Assembly (NCBI RefSeq): GCF_030272615.1
Contig: NC_081407.1
Coordinates: 152,973,048-153,037,047, forward strand
Direction of reading: 5' to 3'
Source of the DNA: Cryptomeria japonica
Taxonomy: Eukaryota; Streptophyta; Pinopsida; Cupressales; Cupressaceae
Length of the DNA: 64,000 nt
The notes beneath the pieces were generated by a model. The model had not been told where the DNA came from, did no database searches, and saw nothing but the letters and a program-made list of their open reading frames with translations. How positions within the stretch are numbered: position 1 is the stretch's first letter; every line of letters starts with the position of its first letter. The translations under genes and the position numbers were made by a program. Positions 1 to 10,450 of the stretch are shown in pieces.

Positions 1-744
1 GTAAACCAACTCTAAGATTTTTGGTAATTTTAATTTATTTTGAACCTAAAAGTGTATATTAATAAGGCACATGCTATTACATTCTTCTTCCTCTTAAAAT
101 ACTTTTTATCATAGTCATACACATGTTATTTTATTACCCACTTTTGTTGTCTTTAATTCATATCCTTTTACTGCAAGAAGTATTTTAATCTATTGTGATC
201 AACCCTTACTGCAAACTTCTCTCCAACTAGGTATTGTATGAATTTTGCAAAGCATGATTGTGATAATTTCCTTATCATAGGTGTAATAGTGTCTCTCAAT
301 ATCCCTAAGTAACTTGGTCTCGTAGGCTATAAGGTGTTTATTCTACATAAGGACAACTCCAATTCCTTCGTTTGAAGCATCAAACTCAAGTGTAAATGGT
401 TGTGAGAAATCAATGAGTGAAAAAATAGGGCAAGCACTCATCACCCTTTAAGACAATAAAACACTCATTGTGTTGATTTTGACCAAGAAAATAATCATTT
501 CTTTATCAAATTTGTAAGAGGTGTAGTGAGATGTGAAATCCTCTTCACAAACCTACTATAGTAGCTACGCAATCCAAGGAATCATCTCAAATGTGACAGT
601 CTTTAGCGAGGGCCAATCAAGGATAGCTTGAATATTCTTTTGACCCACCTTTTATCCATTAGCATTTGTTACGTGACCCAAATAGAACACCTTTTTCATT
701 CAAAACTCACACTTAGATTCCTTCACAAAGAAAGATTGAGCTTA
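1..744 (-). pseudogene. Ty3 pol fragment: end of RT and start of RNase H (outer old element)
   Basis: Read on the minus strand with several frame changes and stops, this stretch follows the C-terminal part of a Ty3/gypsy reverse transcriptase and the start of RNase H. Recognisable pieces are a KESKCEF-like stretch, the VLYLGH-like strand, the FLGLRSYYSRFVKRISH block and a later LVGEKF-type piece. It continues the RT fragment at 2916-3635 after removal of the 750-2910 insertion: the coding homology stops at one edge of that insertion and resumes at the other. It is heavily mutated and certainly non-functional. The element runs off the left edge, so integrase is not seen. Confidence 0.7.
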
Positions 745-749
745 CATAA

Positions 750-2910
750 TGGTGTAGGAGCACCTAGTTGAGCAAAACTCTCCTTTTTGAGTCTTTTATG
801 ATTTCATATTTGTAATGTCTTGTGTTAAGTTTATAATGTCATTTTAGGTTGGTGTGTGTCTTTTCTAGTGGTTTTGATCTCATTTTGGGCTCAAGAGGTC
901 AAGTTTTTCTTTTCAGGCTTTGAGTTGACAATTTTGGCAAAAATGTGCAAAATTGCCAAAAATGTCTTCTAATGCTTTCCAAAGCATTGAAACATGTTTG
1001 ATAAGTGTTTTTAAGCATGTCTAAGGTGTTTAGATGAGTTGATGAGGTTAGATTGTCAAAAATGTCTTTTGGAGCAAGAAATGTTGTGATTTGGGCTTGT
1101 AAAATTTGTCAAAGTTGTCATTTTTTTACTTTTCTTGAAAAATGAAGTTGTGGAAGCCTCATGTCTATACTGGGGCTTGATAACCAACTAGAAAAACTAT
1201 AAAATTCCTCCCTTTTCCTTGGAAAGGGTTGGTGATTGTATTAGCAAAGGAATCCTAATAGAAAACCATGAAATTCTAGTTTTTTTCACTGTTTTTCTCT
1301 TCCTTGGAGTAACAGTCCGTACTATAGCACTCTTGTCCGTACTGTACCTTCTGGGAAGTTTTTATTTTGATTATTCAATTCTCCTCAAGTGACCATTGTA
1401 TTGGTTTTTCTTTTGCAAGTTGGTGTAATAAAATTTCTTCCATTTTTGTGTGCTCACTGCCCTGTCAAGGGTTTGGAGTTGGAAAATGCCACAACTTGAC
1501 TAATCCAGGCCTGGGTTCCCACCAAAATGGATTGGGTCAAGTTGATTCATGCATGTACATTGTGTATATATTTCTTTTTAAATCAGAAGTATGTTTGGAG
1601 GACAAATTTGAGTGAAGATTAGACAAGTTTTGGGAACTTGACTAATAACCTTCTTGAAAACTCAAATTCTTGTAATCAAATGCATTGTAGTGTTAAAAAT
1701 GCCAAGCAAGGAGTCTGAGAAGTGTAACATGTTAGCTTGATTCAACTTCAATAGTTGACAAGTTTGTAATTTGCAAGTTTGAACAATTTTTGTAAACAAA
1801 ATAGTGAGTTCACTGGTTTTGTGAATTGTGTTGTCAAAATGCTCAAGGAATGCTTCAAAAGCATTATCCAAGCCTTGTAACTGTGAAGGCAATGTAATAG
1901 GAAGACTGATTGGTGTTTTTCAAACCTCATTGAGGTATTTTTCTAGTTCAAACTCCTTCTTATGCAGGACCAAAGATGTAGCAGCAGATTGACTGGTAAA
2001 GGGGCAGTGTTTTAACAGTGACAGTGGTATTTCACTTCTTTTCTCAGTTGTTTGCCAAGTGTTTGGCATTATGTTTGTAGGAAAGTAACAGGGGAAGGCT
2101 TTATTTGGTGTGGTGGATGTTCTAAGCCAGTTTGGATGCTTGATGAGTGGAGTTGGAAAGACTTTTCAATGTTCTTTGGTCTAAACCCTACCAAACCCTA
2201 CAATTATGCCACAAATAGTGGACAGACCTCATTTTGTTCTAACAGTGGCCTAAACCATGAAAATCCATTAGCACATACCTCTAAAACACCATCCAAAACA
2301 AGTTTGTTGGAGGAGAAGCCCATCGTTGGGCAGGGTGAGCAAAAAGGTGCCAATTAGGCCTCCACGGGCTACAAGCCTTTTGACTGCATAACACACAAAT
2401 TTCATGAACCTGATCACCTTGAACTCATTCAGATTGGGGAGAAATTTGGAAGACAGTCCAAGATAATGAATGAACTCTTAGAAATCTCCATGGCACCCTT
2501 GTGAAGCATTTTGGGTTGTGAGACCTAGGGAGTTGGTTTGAGCAAGTGAAACTAAGAGGCCAAACAAGAAGATGAAAACGAGATTTTTGAACAAAACCTT
2601 CATCTAGTCCCCTAAACCGATTGGAGGTGCTTGTGAGAACATAGCGTAGTTAGAAACATGCCCAAATGGATAGAGGAGTGTGTTGGAAGAAATGTAATGG
2701 TTTGGCAAAACCAATAGGGAATGAGTAAGGTAATGAGCCCACTCAAAAGGGGAGTTTGTTAAGGAAGTGAAGCATGGGTTTCTTAGCATGAAGACCTCAA
2801 GAATGATTTGTAAACATATACAACTGCCACAAGTAAGTCTTTTGGAAACAAAATTGAACCTTTAGACTGAAAACCTCCTTGTTAAGCACTTCCTAGCAAT
2901 CTCCTTATCA
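750..2910 (+). mobile_element. Solo LTR-like insertion with 5-bp TSD CATAA
   Basis: The unit begins TGGTGTAGGAG and ends CTCCTTATCA (TG...CA). It is flanked by perfect 5-bp direct repeats CATAA at 745-749 and 2911-2915, and it splits the reverse transcriptase homology of the outer Ty3 element exactly at these points. A TATA-like TATAAAA (1198-1204) and AATAAA (1427-1432) fit a plus-strand LTR promoter and poly(A) signal. No PBS, internal domain or second LTR is seen, so a solo LTR of 2,161 bp is the simplest reading. Small ORFs inside (for example 2052-2357) show no recognisable domain. The first bases match another candidate LTR at 17,022. Confidence 0.7.
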
Positions 2911-2915
2911 CATAA

Positions 2916-3635
2916 TACCCTTGACACTTCATCAAGGCATCAAAGGTGGTCCTCGATAGTTTTGTTCTAGATCAATATATCATCAAAGAGTACAAGCAAA
3001 AACTTTCACAACTACTTGTTGAACACAAGAATTATGCAAGACTAGAAAGTAGTAGGAGCATTAGTCAATCCAAAGGGCACAAACAAAAATTCATAGTGTC
3101 CATAACTATGACACATAAAGGTTGTCTTATGTATGTCCTCTTCCCTTACTTTGATTTGATGATAGCCAAATTTCTCCATGAATTCATCAATAAGTTCACC
3201 GATCATAGGAATTGGATATTGATTCTTAATTGTTCTCTTGTTGAGAGCTAAGTAATCAATGCACATACCCATGGTCTCATCCTTCTTAATGAAAAAATAA
3301 TATAGAAGAAGCAAAGGGAATCAAACTGGACCTAATGCCCTATATCCAAAAGCTCTGAAATAGCCTTCTCTGTCACTTTCTTCTTCCTTTGGGTGATAGT
3401 ATGGGGTAGTAATCATTCACTTAGCTCCTTCCTCAATCTCAATCACATGCTTGAATCCTCTTTGTGACGAGTTTTTGAGAGGAATATCACTAAAATTCAC
3501 ACTATGCTTATCCAAATTTTAAATATCCACATTATATATTTTCATCTTATCTAAGGCTTTATAAAAGAAATGAAGCATTAAATTGCCCAAGCAACCTCAC
3601 CATGACGAAATATGTTCTCCATCCTCTTAGCTATA
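2916..3635 (-). pseudogene. Ty3/gypsy reverse transcriptase fragment (outer old element)
   Basis: Minus-strand coding remnant of a Ty3 reverse transcriptase. In order it shows an IEIEEGAK...TPYYHP stretch, the MGMCIDYLALNK fingers motif, the YPIP motif, GYHQIKVREEDIHKTTF, the FGLTNAPTTF palm motif and, after stops, the FDDILI catalytic motif (family YxDD). The usual block between the YPIP region and GYHQI (normally containing KIDLRSGYHQI) is shortened, so one catalytic aspartate region is lost. The reading is open only over 3042-3314. Upstream (higher coordinates) it continues into the protease region after the 3636-7337 insertion; downstream into 1-744 after the 750-2910 insertion. Confidence 0.85.
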
Positions 3636-4458
3636 TGATGTAACCATAAACGGTAAACCCTCAAAAGAGAACTGACCGACTAATGCGGCAAGAGTAACAC
3701 AATGAAAGCAACAAGAAAACATAGCAAGATTACAGAACCATATCATATTATTGTCTTAGAACCTCCGACAACCAACCGATTATCATCATACAACCATCCT
3801 AGAACATCTGACAGTCAACCGGTTACTTGTAGACTACAAGCCAGATACAATCCATCTGAAACTCTCAGAGTCAATCGGATCACTAATCACGAATCTAAAT
3901 ATTTTTTCTGATTTCTACTTCTTTTGTCCTACAAATGATTACGCAATACCCAATTTATACCCTCCAAAACATATATGAGTCGACCACAAAAGATTACATT
4001 TACCAATGCAGGAAAATGAAACGTGTAACTAGATCGGCCCTAAGAATGAAAAAAATTCTTTCAGAAAATAACAACCAAGAAATGCGGATCAGCAGGAAGG
4101 TCAGCCACACACCAAAGAACATTGAACAAGACCCCAAATAGATCCACACACCAAGAAACTGCTTCAAAAATGATGGAAAACCAACTAGTAATCACAAGAA
4201 CTATCCCGGAACCCAAAAACAGCCAACTGGGAGCAATAACTAGTCGGAAAAGAACCCAAATGAATTGAAAATTTGGAATTAAGCACATGAACCAGCCTGG
4301 AGACCAAAAATAGGATCTGCAATGAAAAGCAAGAAACGACCGACACCTACTAGTAGGAACACAAAAAACTGCACAGTGAACTGAACGAGAACTAAACTAA
4401 AAGGAAATATTTTTGGTTGATGCAAGGTTGCTCATAGACCGAGGATGCTCCTGCCTCA
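3636..4458 (-). repeat. 3' LTR of the gag-protease element
   Basis: Begins TGATGTAACC and ends TGCCTCA on the plus strand (823 bp). It aligns along its length with 6536-7337, with scattered substitutions and one extra stretch near plus position 4110. The inverted ends TGATGCA/TGCATCA are clearer in the other copy. The opposite side abuts target duplication CTATA (3631-3635). Confidence 0.9.
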
Positions 4459-4497
4459 GACACCCCAAGTAGAAAGAGATGTTCCATGAGAGGCAAC

Positions 4498-5319
4498 TCA
4501 TGAACATCGAAAAGGATTTGAGATAAAGACCCCATGCTCATTTCTGATCCAAACATCTTCCTTATCTGCAAACCTCTTCTTTAGCTCCTCCGATATCTCA
4601 ACCAGATTCTCTAACCCCTGACTCCCTTTGTTTCTCTTCCTTTGCTTCAGGTCTGCACATTGTCTCTTCTTAGTACTCTCTTTCTTCTGCAACTTTGATT
4701 TGTTTATGCCATAAGACTTCATCTGGTTTGTCACCATAAGCTTTTTTTCATCTAGTTCTATCTGTCCATCAGGCTTATCTATCAGATCCTTTTGTAAACT
4801 CATGCCATCTTCCGATATAACCTCTGCAACTAGTTTCTCAGTACTGAAAATTTTCTCAAGATTCGGGTTCTTCACCTCCTTCTCTTTCTCCTTTAAAGAA
4901 GTCAATGTGAACTTCTGCCCATCCTTCTCAATAGTGATTAGATTTCTTCTACAATCATAAATAGCTCCTCTATCAAACTGCCAAGGTCTTCCCCAAAAGA
5001 CATGACAAGCACTTATAGATACACCATCACACAAGACCTCATCCCTAAAAGGCCTAATATTAAAATTCACCAAACATTGTTCCTTTACTTCTAACTTTTG
5101 ATCTTGTAACCAACTCACCTTGTAAGGACAAGGGTGCTCAAGCCTCTTCAATCCAAGCTTCACTACCATCTCCTCCGATACCAAATTATCAGTACTTCCA
5201 CTATCCATAATAACCTTGCAACACTTACCACCTGATTTGCACACAGTCCGAAAAAGACTCTTTCTTTGAGTAGATCTGGTATCTTCACTGCTCTGCTCCA
5301 TCATGACTCTTCTAAACAT
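4498..5319 (-). CDS. Retroviral-type aspartic protease region of the gag-protease element
   Basis: Open frame of 273 codons encoding a retropepsin-type protease that would cleave the Gag polyprotein in the virus-like particle. The active-site motif MDSGSTDNLVS lies near residues 38-48, preceded by the QRKSLFRTVC stretch common in Ty3 chromoviruses, and followed by the GRPWQFDRGA strand (around residue 110). After about residue 130 the protein becomes Lys/Glu-rich and ends where reverse transcriptase would normally begin; RT is absent. The first ATG is probably not a true start: protease is normally reached from gag by readthrough or frameshift, and gag lies directly upstream on the same strand. 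The frame is intact, unlike the surrounding older elements. Confidence 0.85.
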   Translation of the reverse strand: MFRRVMMEQSSEDTRSTQRKSLFRTVCKSGGKCCKVIMDSGSTDNLVSEEMVVKLGLKRLEHPCPYKVSWLQDQKLEVKEQCLVNFNIRPFRDEVLCDGVSISACHVFWGRPWQFDRGAIYDCRRNLITIEKDGQKFTLTSLKEKEKEVKNPNLEKIFSTEKLVAEVISEDGMSLQKDLIDKPDGQIELDEKKLMVTNQMKSYGINKSKLQKKESTKKRQCADLKQRKRNKGSQGLENLVEISEELKKRFADKEDVWIRNEHGVFISNPFRCS

Positions 5320-5389
5320 AAGGGATTCTCCTTGCTCCGGTGCATAGTCAATTCTGGTAACTTGACCTTACGGTTCCTCATTTTCCACA

Positions 5390-6407
5390 CAACTTCTTAC
5401 CATTCCCTACTTACATTCATAAAATCTATGTCTGGTTTCTCCACACTTGAAACATTTGCTTGGAAATTCTCTATTAGTACTGCCACTGCCTTTTCTCTGT
5501 GTTTTTTGTTCCAATTCTTTACTCCACTTAGGTTTTGATTCCTCTTCAACATTCTACTTCTCTATACTCATCTGCCCCTTGAATCTCTCCTTCCCTCTAG
5601 GGTTATTCGGTTGTCTTCTTCTCATCTTCTCCTCAGCCTTCAAAGCATACTAGTAAGCTTCTTCAACTGTGGAAACCCTCAACATACTCATCTCATCTTG
5701 AATGTTAAATGCAAGTCCATTTATGTACCTCGCCACCTTCTCTCTATCCATCTCTCTATGTCCAAATCTACTCATCACCTTGTAGAATTCCTCAGTATAC
5801 TATTTCATAGTCATGTTTCTCTATTTCAGGTTCTGCAAGTTCTTGAACAATTGCAACTCATAGTCTCTCAGTATGAACTTAGCCTTCAATCTTGCAACCA
5901 TCTGTCTCCATCGGGTGATCTTCATTTCACCATTCTCCACTCTATCTTTTTGCAATTTTTTCCACAATAAGGCAACATGCCCTTTCAATTTAGTCTATGT
6001 CAACCAGACTCTTTGCGGGTCCTTGACATCCTCATACTCAAAGTAATCCTCCAACTCTTCAATCCAATCAATCAAATCCTCTAGGTTCAGCGTTCCGAAA
6101 AAGTTTGAAACTTCCACTTTATGAACTTTACTCGCTTGCGCCACTGCTCTTAGGAATCTTTCCTCTCTTCCGACCGTTCAGCCTCTTCCGCTTCAAGCCC
6201 TTCACCGACTTCTTCATACTCATCCTCAAACTTCGGGTTCCTTTGCAAACCATCCAATGTGTTCCGGATCTCACTCCTCATCTCATTCTTGAAATCCTCC
6301 ATCATCTGCTCTACCCTTCGGGGGTTCATCCTTCTAGGCGACATCTCCTCTTTAGCCCTGGTGAACTGCCTCAACTTGACGATCTGACTACAGGTTTCAA
6401 TTTCCAC
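5390..6407 (-). pseudogene. Gag of the gag-protease element (frameshifted)
   Basis: Minus-strand gag in at least three frame segments. The N-terminal segment (6407-6150) is acidic and charged, with an RMNPRRVEQMMEDFKNEM-like helix. The central segment (about 6150-5560) contains a capsid-like stretch with a WIEELEDYFEYEDV motif and a later GHREMDREKVARYINGL stretch typical of retrotransposon gag. The C-terminal part carries a CCHC zinc knuckle, CFKCGETRHRFYEC, at about 5420-5475. Gag would form the particle and bind RNA. Internal stops and frame changes mean the copy as it stands cannot make a full Gag, although the downstream protease frame is open. Confidence 0.8.
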
Positions 6408-6518
6408 TCACTCGACAATCTATTGAACACATGTGCAGCCTGCCTCCATTCGGCGATCTGTCCACCCAAAGGAATGCCTCAAGGTTCACAAACAACTCTT
6501 CCACCAATCGGTTCATAA

Positions 6519-6535
6519 CCAGCTATGATACCAAT
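6519..6535 (-). other. Primer-binding site (tRNA-iMet type)
   Basis: Immediately inside the right LTR, the minus strand reads TTGGTATCATAGCTGG. The first eight bases, TGGTATCA, match the complement of the initiator-methionine tRNA 3' end used by many plant LTR elements; one later base differs from the usual TGGTATCAGAGC. Its position defines the right LTR as the 5' LTR and the element as minus strand. Confidence 0.8.
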
Positions 6536-7337
6536 TGATGCAACCATAACCGATAAACCCTCAAAAGAGAACTGAATGACTTATGTAGCAAGAGTAACAC
6601 AATAAAAGAAACAAGAAAACATAGCAAGATTACAGAAATATATCATATTATTGTCTTCGATCCTCCGGCAACCAACCAGTTATCATCATACAGCCATCAT
6701 AGAACATTTGGTAGTCAACCGGTCACATGCAAGCTACAAGCCAGATACAATCCATCCGGAACTCTCAGAGTTAACCGGATCACTAATCATGAATCTAAAT
6801 CTTTCTTCTGATTTCTACTTCTTCTATCCTACAAATGATTACATTATACCCAATATATACCCTCTGTAACATATTCGGGTCAACCACAAAAGATTACATT
6901 TACCAATGCAAGAAAATGAAACGTGTAACTAGGTCAGCCCTAAGAATGAAAGAAATTCTTCCGAAAAATAACAACCAAGAAGTGCAGATCAGTAGGAAGG
7001 TCGGACAAGACCCCAAATAGATCCACACGCCAAGAAACCGCTCAGTAAATGAAGGAAAACCAACCAGTAAGCACAAGAACTGTCCCAAAACCCATAAACA
7101 GTCAATCGGGAGTGATAACTAGCCGGAAAAGAACCCAAATGGATTGAAAATATGGAATTAAGCACATGAATTAGCCTGGAGACCGAAAATAGGATCTGCA
7201 ATGAAAAGCAAGCAACGACTGGCACCTACCGGTAGGAACATAGAAAACAGCACATTGAACTGGACAATAACTAAACTAAAAGGAAATATTTTTGGTCGAT
7301 GCAAGATTGCTCATAGACCGGGGATGCTCCTGCATCA
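6536..7337 (-). repeat. 5' LTR of the gag-protease element
   Basis: 802 bp, plus-strand ends TGATGCAACC and CCTGCATCA, forming 7-bp inverted termini. Followed at once by target duplication CTATA (7338-7342). It is the promoter-bearing LTR because the primer site lies on its inner side. Confidence 0.9.
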
Positions 7338-8100
7338 CTATAACAACTCCAGGGGCACCATTAGACATGCTACGAAATACAACCTTTTTACCATCTATTT
7401 TGAATTCCAACTTAATGGTATAATTTTTTTGTGAATACTCACCTAATGAGTGCAATCTATTGGTGTAAATAAATATTCATTTTGGATATTATTACACTTA
7501 CTTAAGTTAACTTAGGATAATGCATCTCTTCGTAGTTTGGATTTGAGACACTTAGAGAAGTGTGCACATAGGGATAGAGCTTGTAGGAGAAATTCCACCT
7601 TTTGTGGTCTTATTTTGCTGTTACACTCCACATTTGATGGGTCATCCACCTCTTGTGGAATATTATATTATTTCTCCTACCTACCCCTAGTATTTCTTAC
7701 CTACCCTTGTTTCTCATTGAGCCACATGTCATATTTGTGTGCTCATACATCCATATGGCCTTGCCTATATAAGCAGGCCTATATTCATTGTATTGGTTAA
7801 TCCAGTTGATCATTTGCATATTGATGAGAATACAGTTTGTTCTTGTCATTCTATTGTCTCTTTTTATGCTTTTCATTGTGCCCTTGATCTTGGCAAAATC
7901 CTACACAATGACTGAACTCCCAAAACAACATTAGTCTCCCTAACACCTACCATATTAAAAATAATTTGTAATTGTATAGTTGCCTAAGCATATACTTAGT
8001 TGGGTAATCTTCTTGGTTCAATTCATGGTAAATCCAACAATGATAATCACGTTGAAGCCCTCAAATTACTCTACCTATAATCCCCTCTTGACAACCAAGG
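7338..8100 (-). pseudogene. Protease region of the outer old Ty3 element, split by a solo LTR
   Basis: Minus-strand remnants on both sides of the 7464-7905 LTR: a GVRETNVVLGVQ-like stretch at about 7906-7960 (typical end of a Ty3 protease) and a LGEYSQKNYTIKLEF stretch at about 7360-7450. The latter continues across the 3636-7337 insertion into KRMENIFRHGEVAW at 3590-3635. The reading shows that gag-protease, solo LTR and RT fragments all belong to one ancestral element. Multiple stops make it inactive. Confidence 0.55.
7464..7905 (+). mobile_element. Small solo LTR with TATA box
   Basis: A 442-bp block starting TGTAAATAAATATTC and ending AAATCCTACA (TG...CA). It interrupts protease-like coding of the outer Ty3 element. 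A clear promoter TATATAA sits at 7766-7772, followed by GC-bearing leader. No PBS or coding follows. A convincing 5-bp target duplication was not found (CAATC occurs shortly before and CAATG after), so boundaries are good to a few bases. The layout resembles short plant Copia-type LTRs. Confidence 0.55.
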
Positions 8101-9600
8101 CCTTATCTTTGTTCACTATTTGACCTCTTATTATCTACCTCCCGCTCATTGTCAAAAATCACCTCCATGTAATGAACTTTACTTTTTCCTAAGCGCCTAT
8201 GTCTTTCTTCCCATGGTTTCTTTAGGAAAAACATATTTTCTTCCTCCTTAATTCACTTTCAGCCTCATTTAATAAGCTAGATGTAGTGTCATAAATTTTA
8301 GCCCCTTACAATTTCACACTCCTTTTTGGGTCCTTGCCTTAGTGTGTCCCCTTATAACTCTTTCTAAGCCTATTTTTGGCCTTGTTACAACCAAATAGTC
8401 ATTATATGCTAATTTGGTGACTCGATTCTACATCTAGGACTTGTGCACTCCACATCTACCTTTGTTTCACCCCTTTTTGGGTGGACTATGGTGTTAGGTA
8501 CCATAGTCCTCTAGAATTGGTCCCAAATTTGAACTTGTTGAGGTGTCAGTTCTCACCATTTGGTATTTGGTCTCAAAATTTAAATATGTCCATTGGAAGT
8601 TTCCCTAACTTATGAAATGCCTTGAGGACCCTACATAAGAGCATCTTTCCTATCTTATTTTCACCAAACCATATCAATCACCATTCAAGTACATCCGAGA
8701 GAAAGCATTATGAATGAATCTCTTCAGATCTAAGAATTATGGAGTAGCAAGTTACAACAATCTTAATTGATCTTGTCTTGTCATGTCATATTGTTGCATC
8801 AACATTTGAGTATTACATCCAAAGTGTATAACATCACATGTTATGTTTTAGGTTTAATCTTGTCAATTCATCATTTTACTTTAGATTTAGCCTCTACCTT
8901 GCAAGGGTGAGCTTTCTTTTTCTTATGATCATTGTTGTAGTGAAGGTCAACACTTACCTGGGGTTTGACTAAGGCTAGCCCCTATACAACCCAACACTTT
9001 CCCCCTATTTTCTATGTGTAGGATTCACAATTTTGGATTACAAATTAATGAAGAGCAATTTAAAATGAATAGATCCAGACTTTGAAGAATAAAAAAACCT
9101 CAATCAATGTCAATTAGCAACAATAACCAACACTTTTTTGATGGAATTTCAAGCAAACAATCTATAAGGCATCTTGGTCAGGAGTTTTCTCATGAAATTT
9201 GCATCAAACATCTTTAGGATGGTAGTGCCTATTGACACGAATCAACACTTTCGAGCTCAAATTATAGACACGAGTTCCTTTATGAATTCCTCTTTTAGAT
9301 ATGTCTTCATAATTTTCATATCTATTTTATAGCTTACAATTTATGTTGATTTTAGTCAGATCCTTAGTTGTTGCATCATTTCTCTTTCTATCTTTTCCAA
9401 TCCCAATTAAATCGATTCAAAAGAGAACAATCAAACCACAAGAGTCAAAGGATCTCAATTTGGGCCTGATTGGTTGTTATACAATGGAAATATTTGGAAA
9501 TGGTTTCTATTTTGCATTCTTAGGCTAGATTCCCATTTTCACACATTACACTAGGGTTCTTAGGCCACTCTTTCTAAAAATGTTTCTTATCATTCTTAGA
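8101..9600. other. AT-rich stretch without genes; possible further LTR remnant 8282-8993
   Basis: No coding region recognised. The part from about 8282 (TGTAGTGTC...) to 8993 (...ACCCAACA) has TG...CA ends and a composition like a plus-strand plant LTR, and it lies between gag and protease remnants of the outer element. No target duplication could be matched, so this is only a suggestion. Confidence 0.3.
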
Positions 9601-9619
9601 TGGAGGAAACATAGTCTGA

Positions 9620-10450
9620 AATTTGGCATTTAGAGAAGACGACTCCAAGTTTCAAGCCCTCTTAATTAGATCTTGAAGAGTGGGAGCATGAAAGGCCTTA
9701 ACTCAACCGTGAAGAGTTTTTGACAACTCTTCAATGACAATCAATACCAACCTCCTCTTTAATATATCTAAAACCATACCATCAAGCCTCTTAAACTCTG
9801 CAATATATGCATCAATGGTACCACTCAACTTCAATTGAGTCAACTATTCGAAATGCAACTTTGGGTCTTTCTCGTCAAATTTGTCTATAAGATTTTAGTT
9901 GAATTATGCATAGTATTTGATTAAATTGTGTCCTTGAGTTACCAACCTATGATACCACCGATTGTGGGCCTCACCATCCAAATGCAAGGTAGCACACTTA
10001 GTAACCTCATTTTTTAATATTGGTTTTATTGAGAAGTATATATCCAATTTCTACACGCAAGTTCTAACTATGCATTTGTTGGAATCATCAAATATGGGAA
10101 TTGAGAGCTTACCCATCCCCTTCTACAAATGTTGGCTATTAGGACCCTTGTCTCTCCTAGGCTTGTTCCTTAGCTTGATTTGGAAAAAATCATGTAGAGA
10201 TTTAGCACCATGGAACTCATCACCTAATATATCGTATTCATGTAACCAATCTTTAAAACCCTCTTTTGCATCTTGTTGGTTTCTTCCCGTTCACAACATT
10301 TTTTTACAAAAATTAGTAGGCATCAATGGTTTATTAGTTGTTCCGCTAGAAACCCTGGAATGGTTATTAATTAGATTGTTTGTGTTACTAGTCTCCCGAT
10401 TGTTATTTCTATTGTTTTGATTGCCATTATTATATCCATTGTTCCAATCC
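9620..10450 (-). pseudogene. Gag remnant of the outer old Ty3 element
   Basis: On the minus strand several short open pieces follow a Ty3 gag capsid domain: an HLDGEAHNRWYHRL stretch, a KFDEKDPKLHFE stretch, then SGTIDAYIAEFKRLDGMV and a following Leu-rich segment. These match the retrotransposon gag order (capsid N- and C-terminal subdomains). Stops are frequent and no zinc knuckle is preserved. It sits upstream (minus strand) of the protease and RT remnants, consistent with one element spanning 10.5 kb to beyond the left edge. The plus-strand ORF 9962-10420 over the same bases is a shadow. Confidence 0.6.

Larger units (their letters stand above)
3636..7337 (-). mobile_element. Complete non-autonomous Ty3-type LTR element (gag-protease only), TSD CTATA
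   Basis: A 3.7-kb element bounded by two LTRs (3636-4458 and 6536-7337) with perfect 5-bp target duplications CTATA at 3631-3635 and 7338-7342. Its coding runs on the minus strand. The internal region of about 2.1 kb holds gag and protease only; there is no reverse transcriptase, RNase H or integrase, so it must be mobilised in trans. A tRNA-iMet-type primer site abuts the right LTR. It is inserted into the protease end of an older minus-strand Ty3 element whose reading resumes across the two target-site copies. Its own protease frame is still open, so it is clearly younger than its host. Confidence 0.9.

Noticed and set aside
2052-2357. 101-codon plus-strand ORF in the 750-2910 unit
   Set aside because: No recognised domain; lies in the downstream part of an LTR and is not supported by a promoter or splice sites.
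5266-6518. Series of plus-strand ORFs
   Set aside because: Shadows of minus-strand gag and protease, which carry recognisable motifs.
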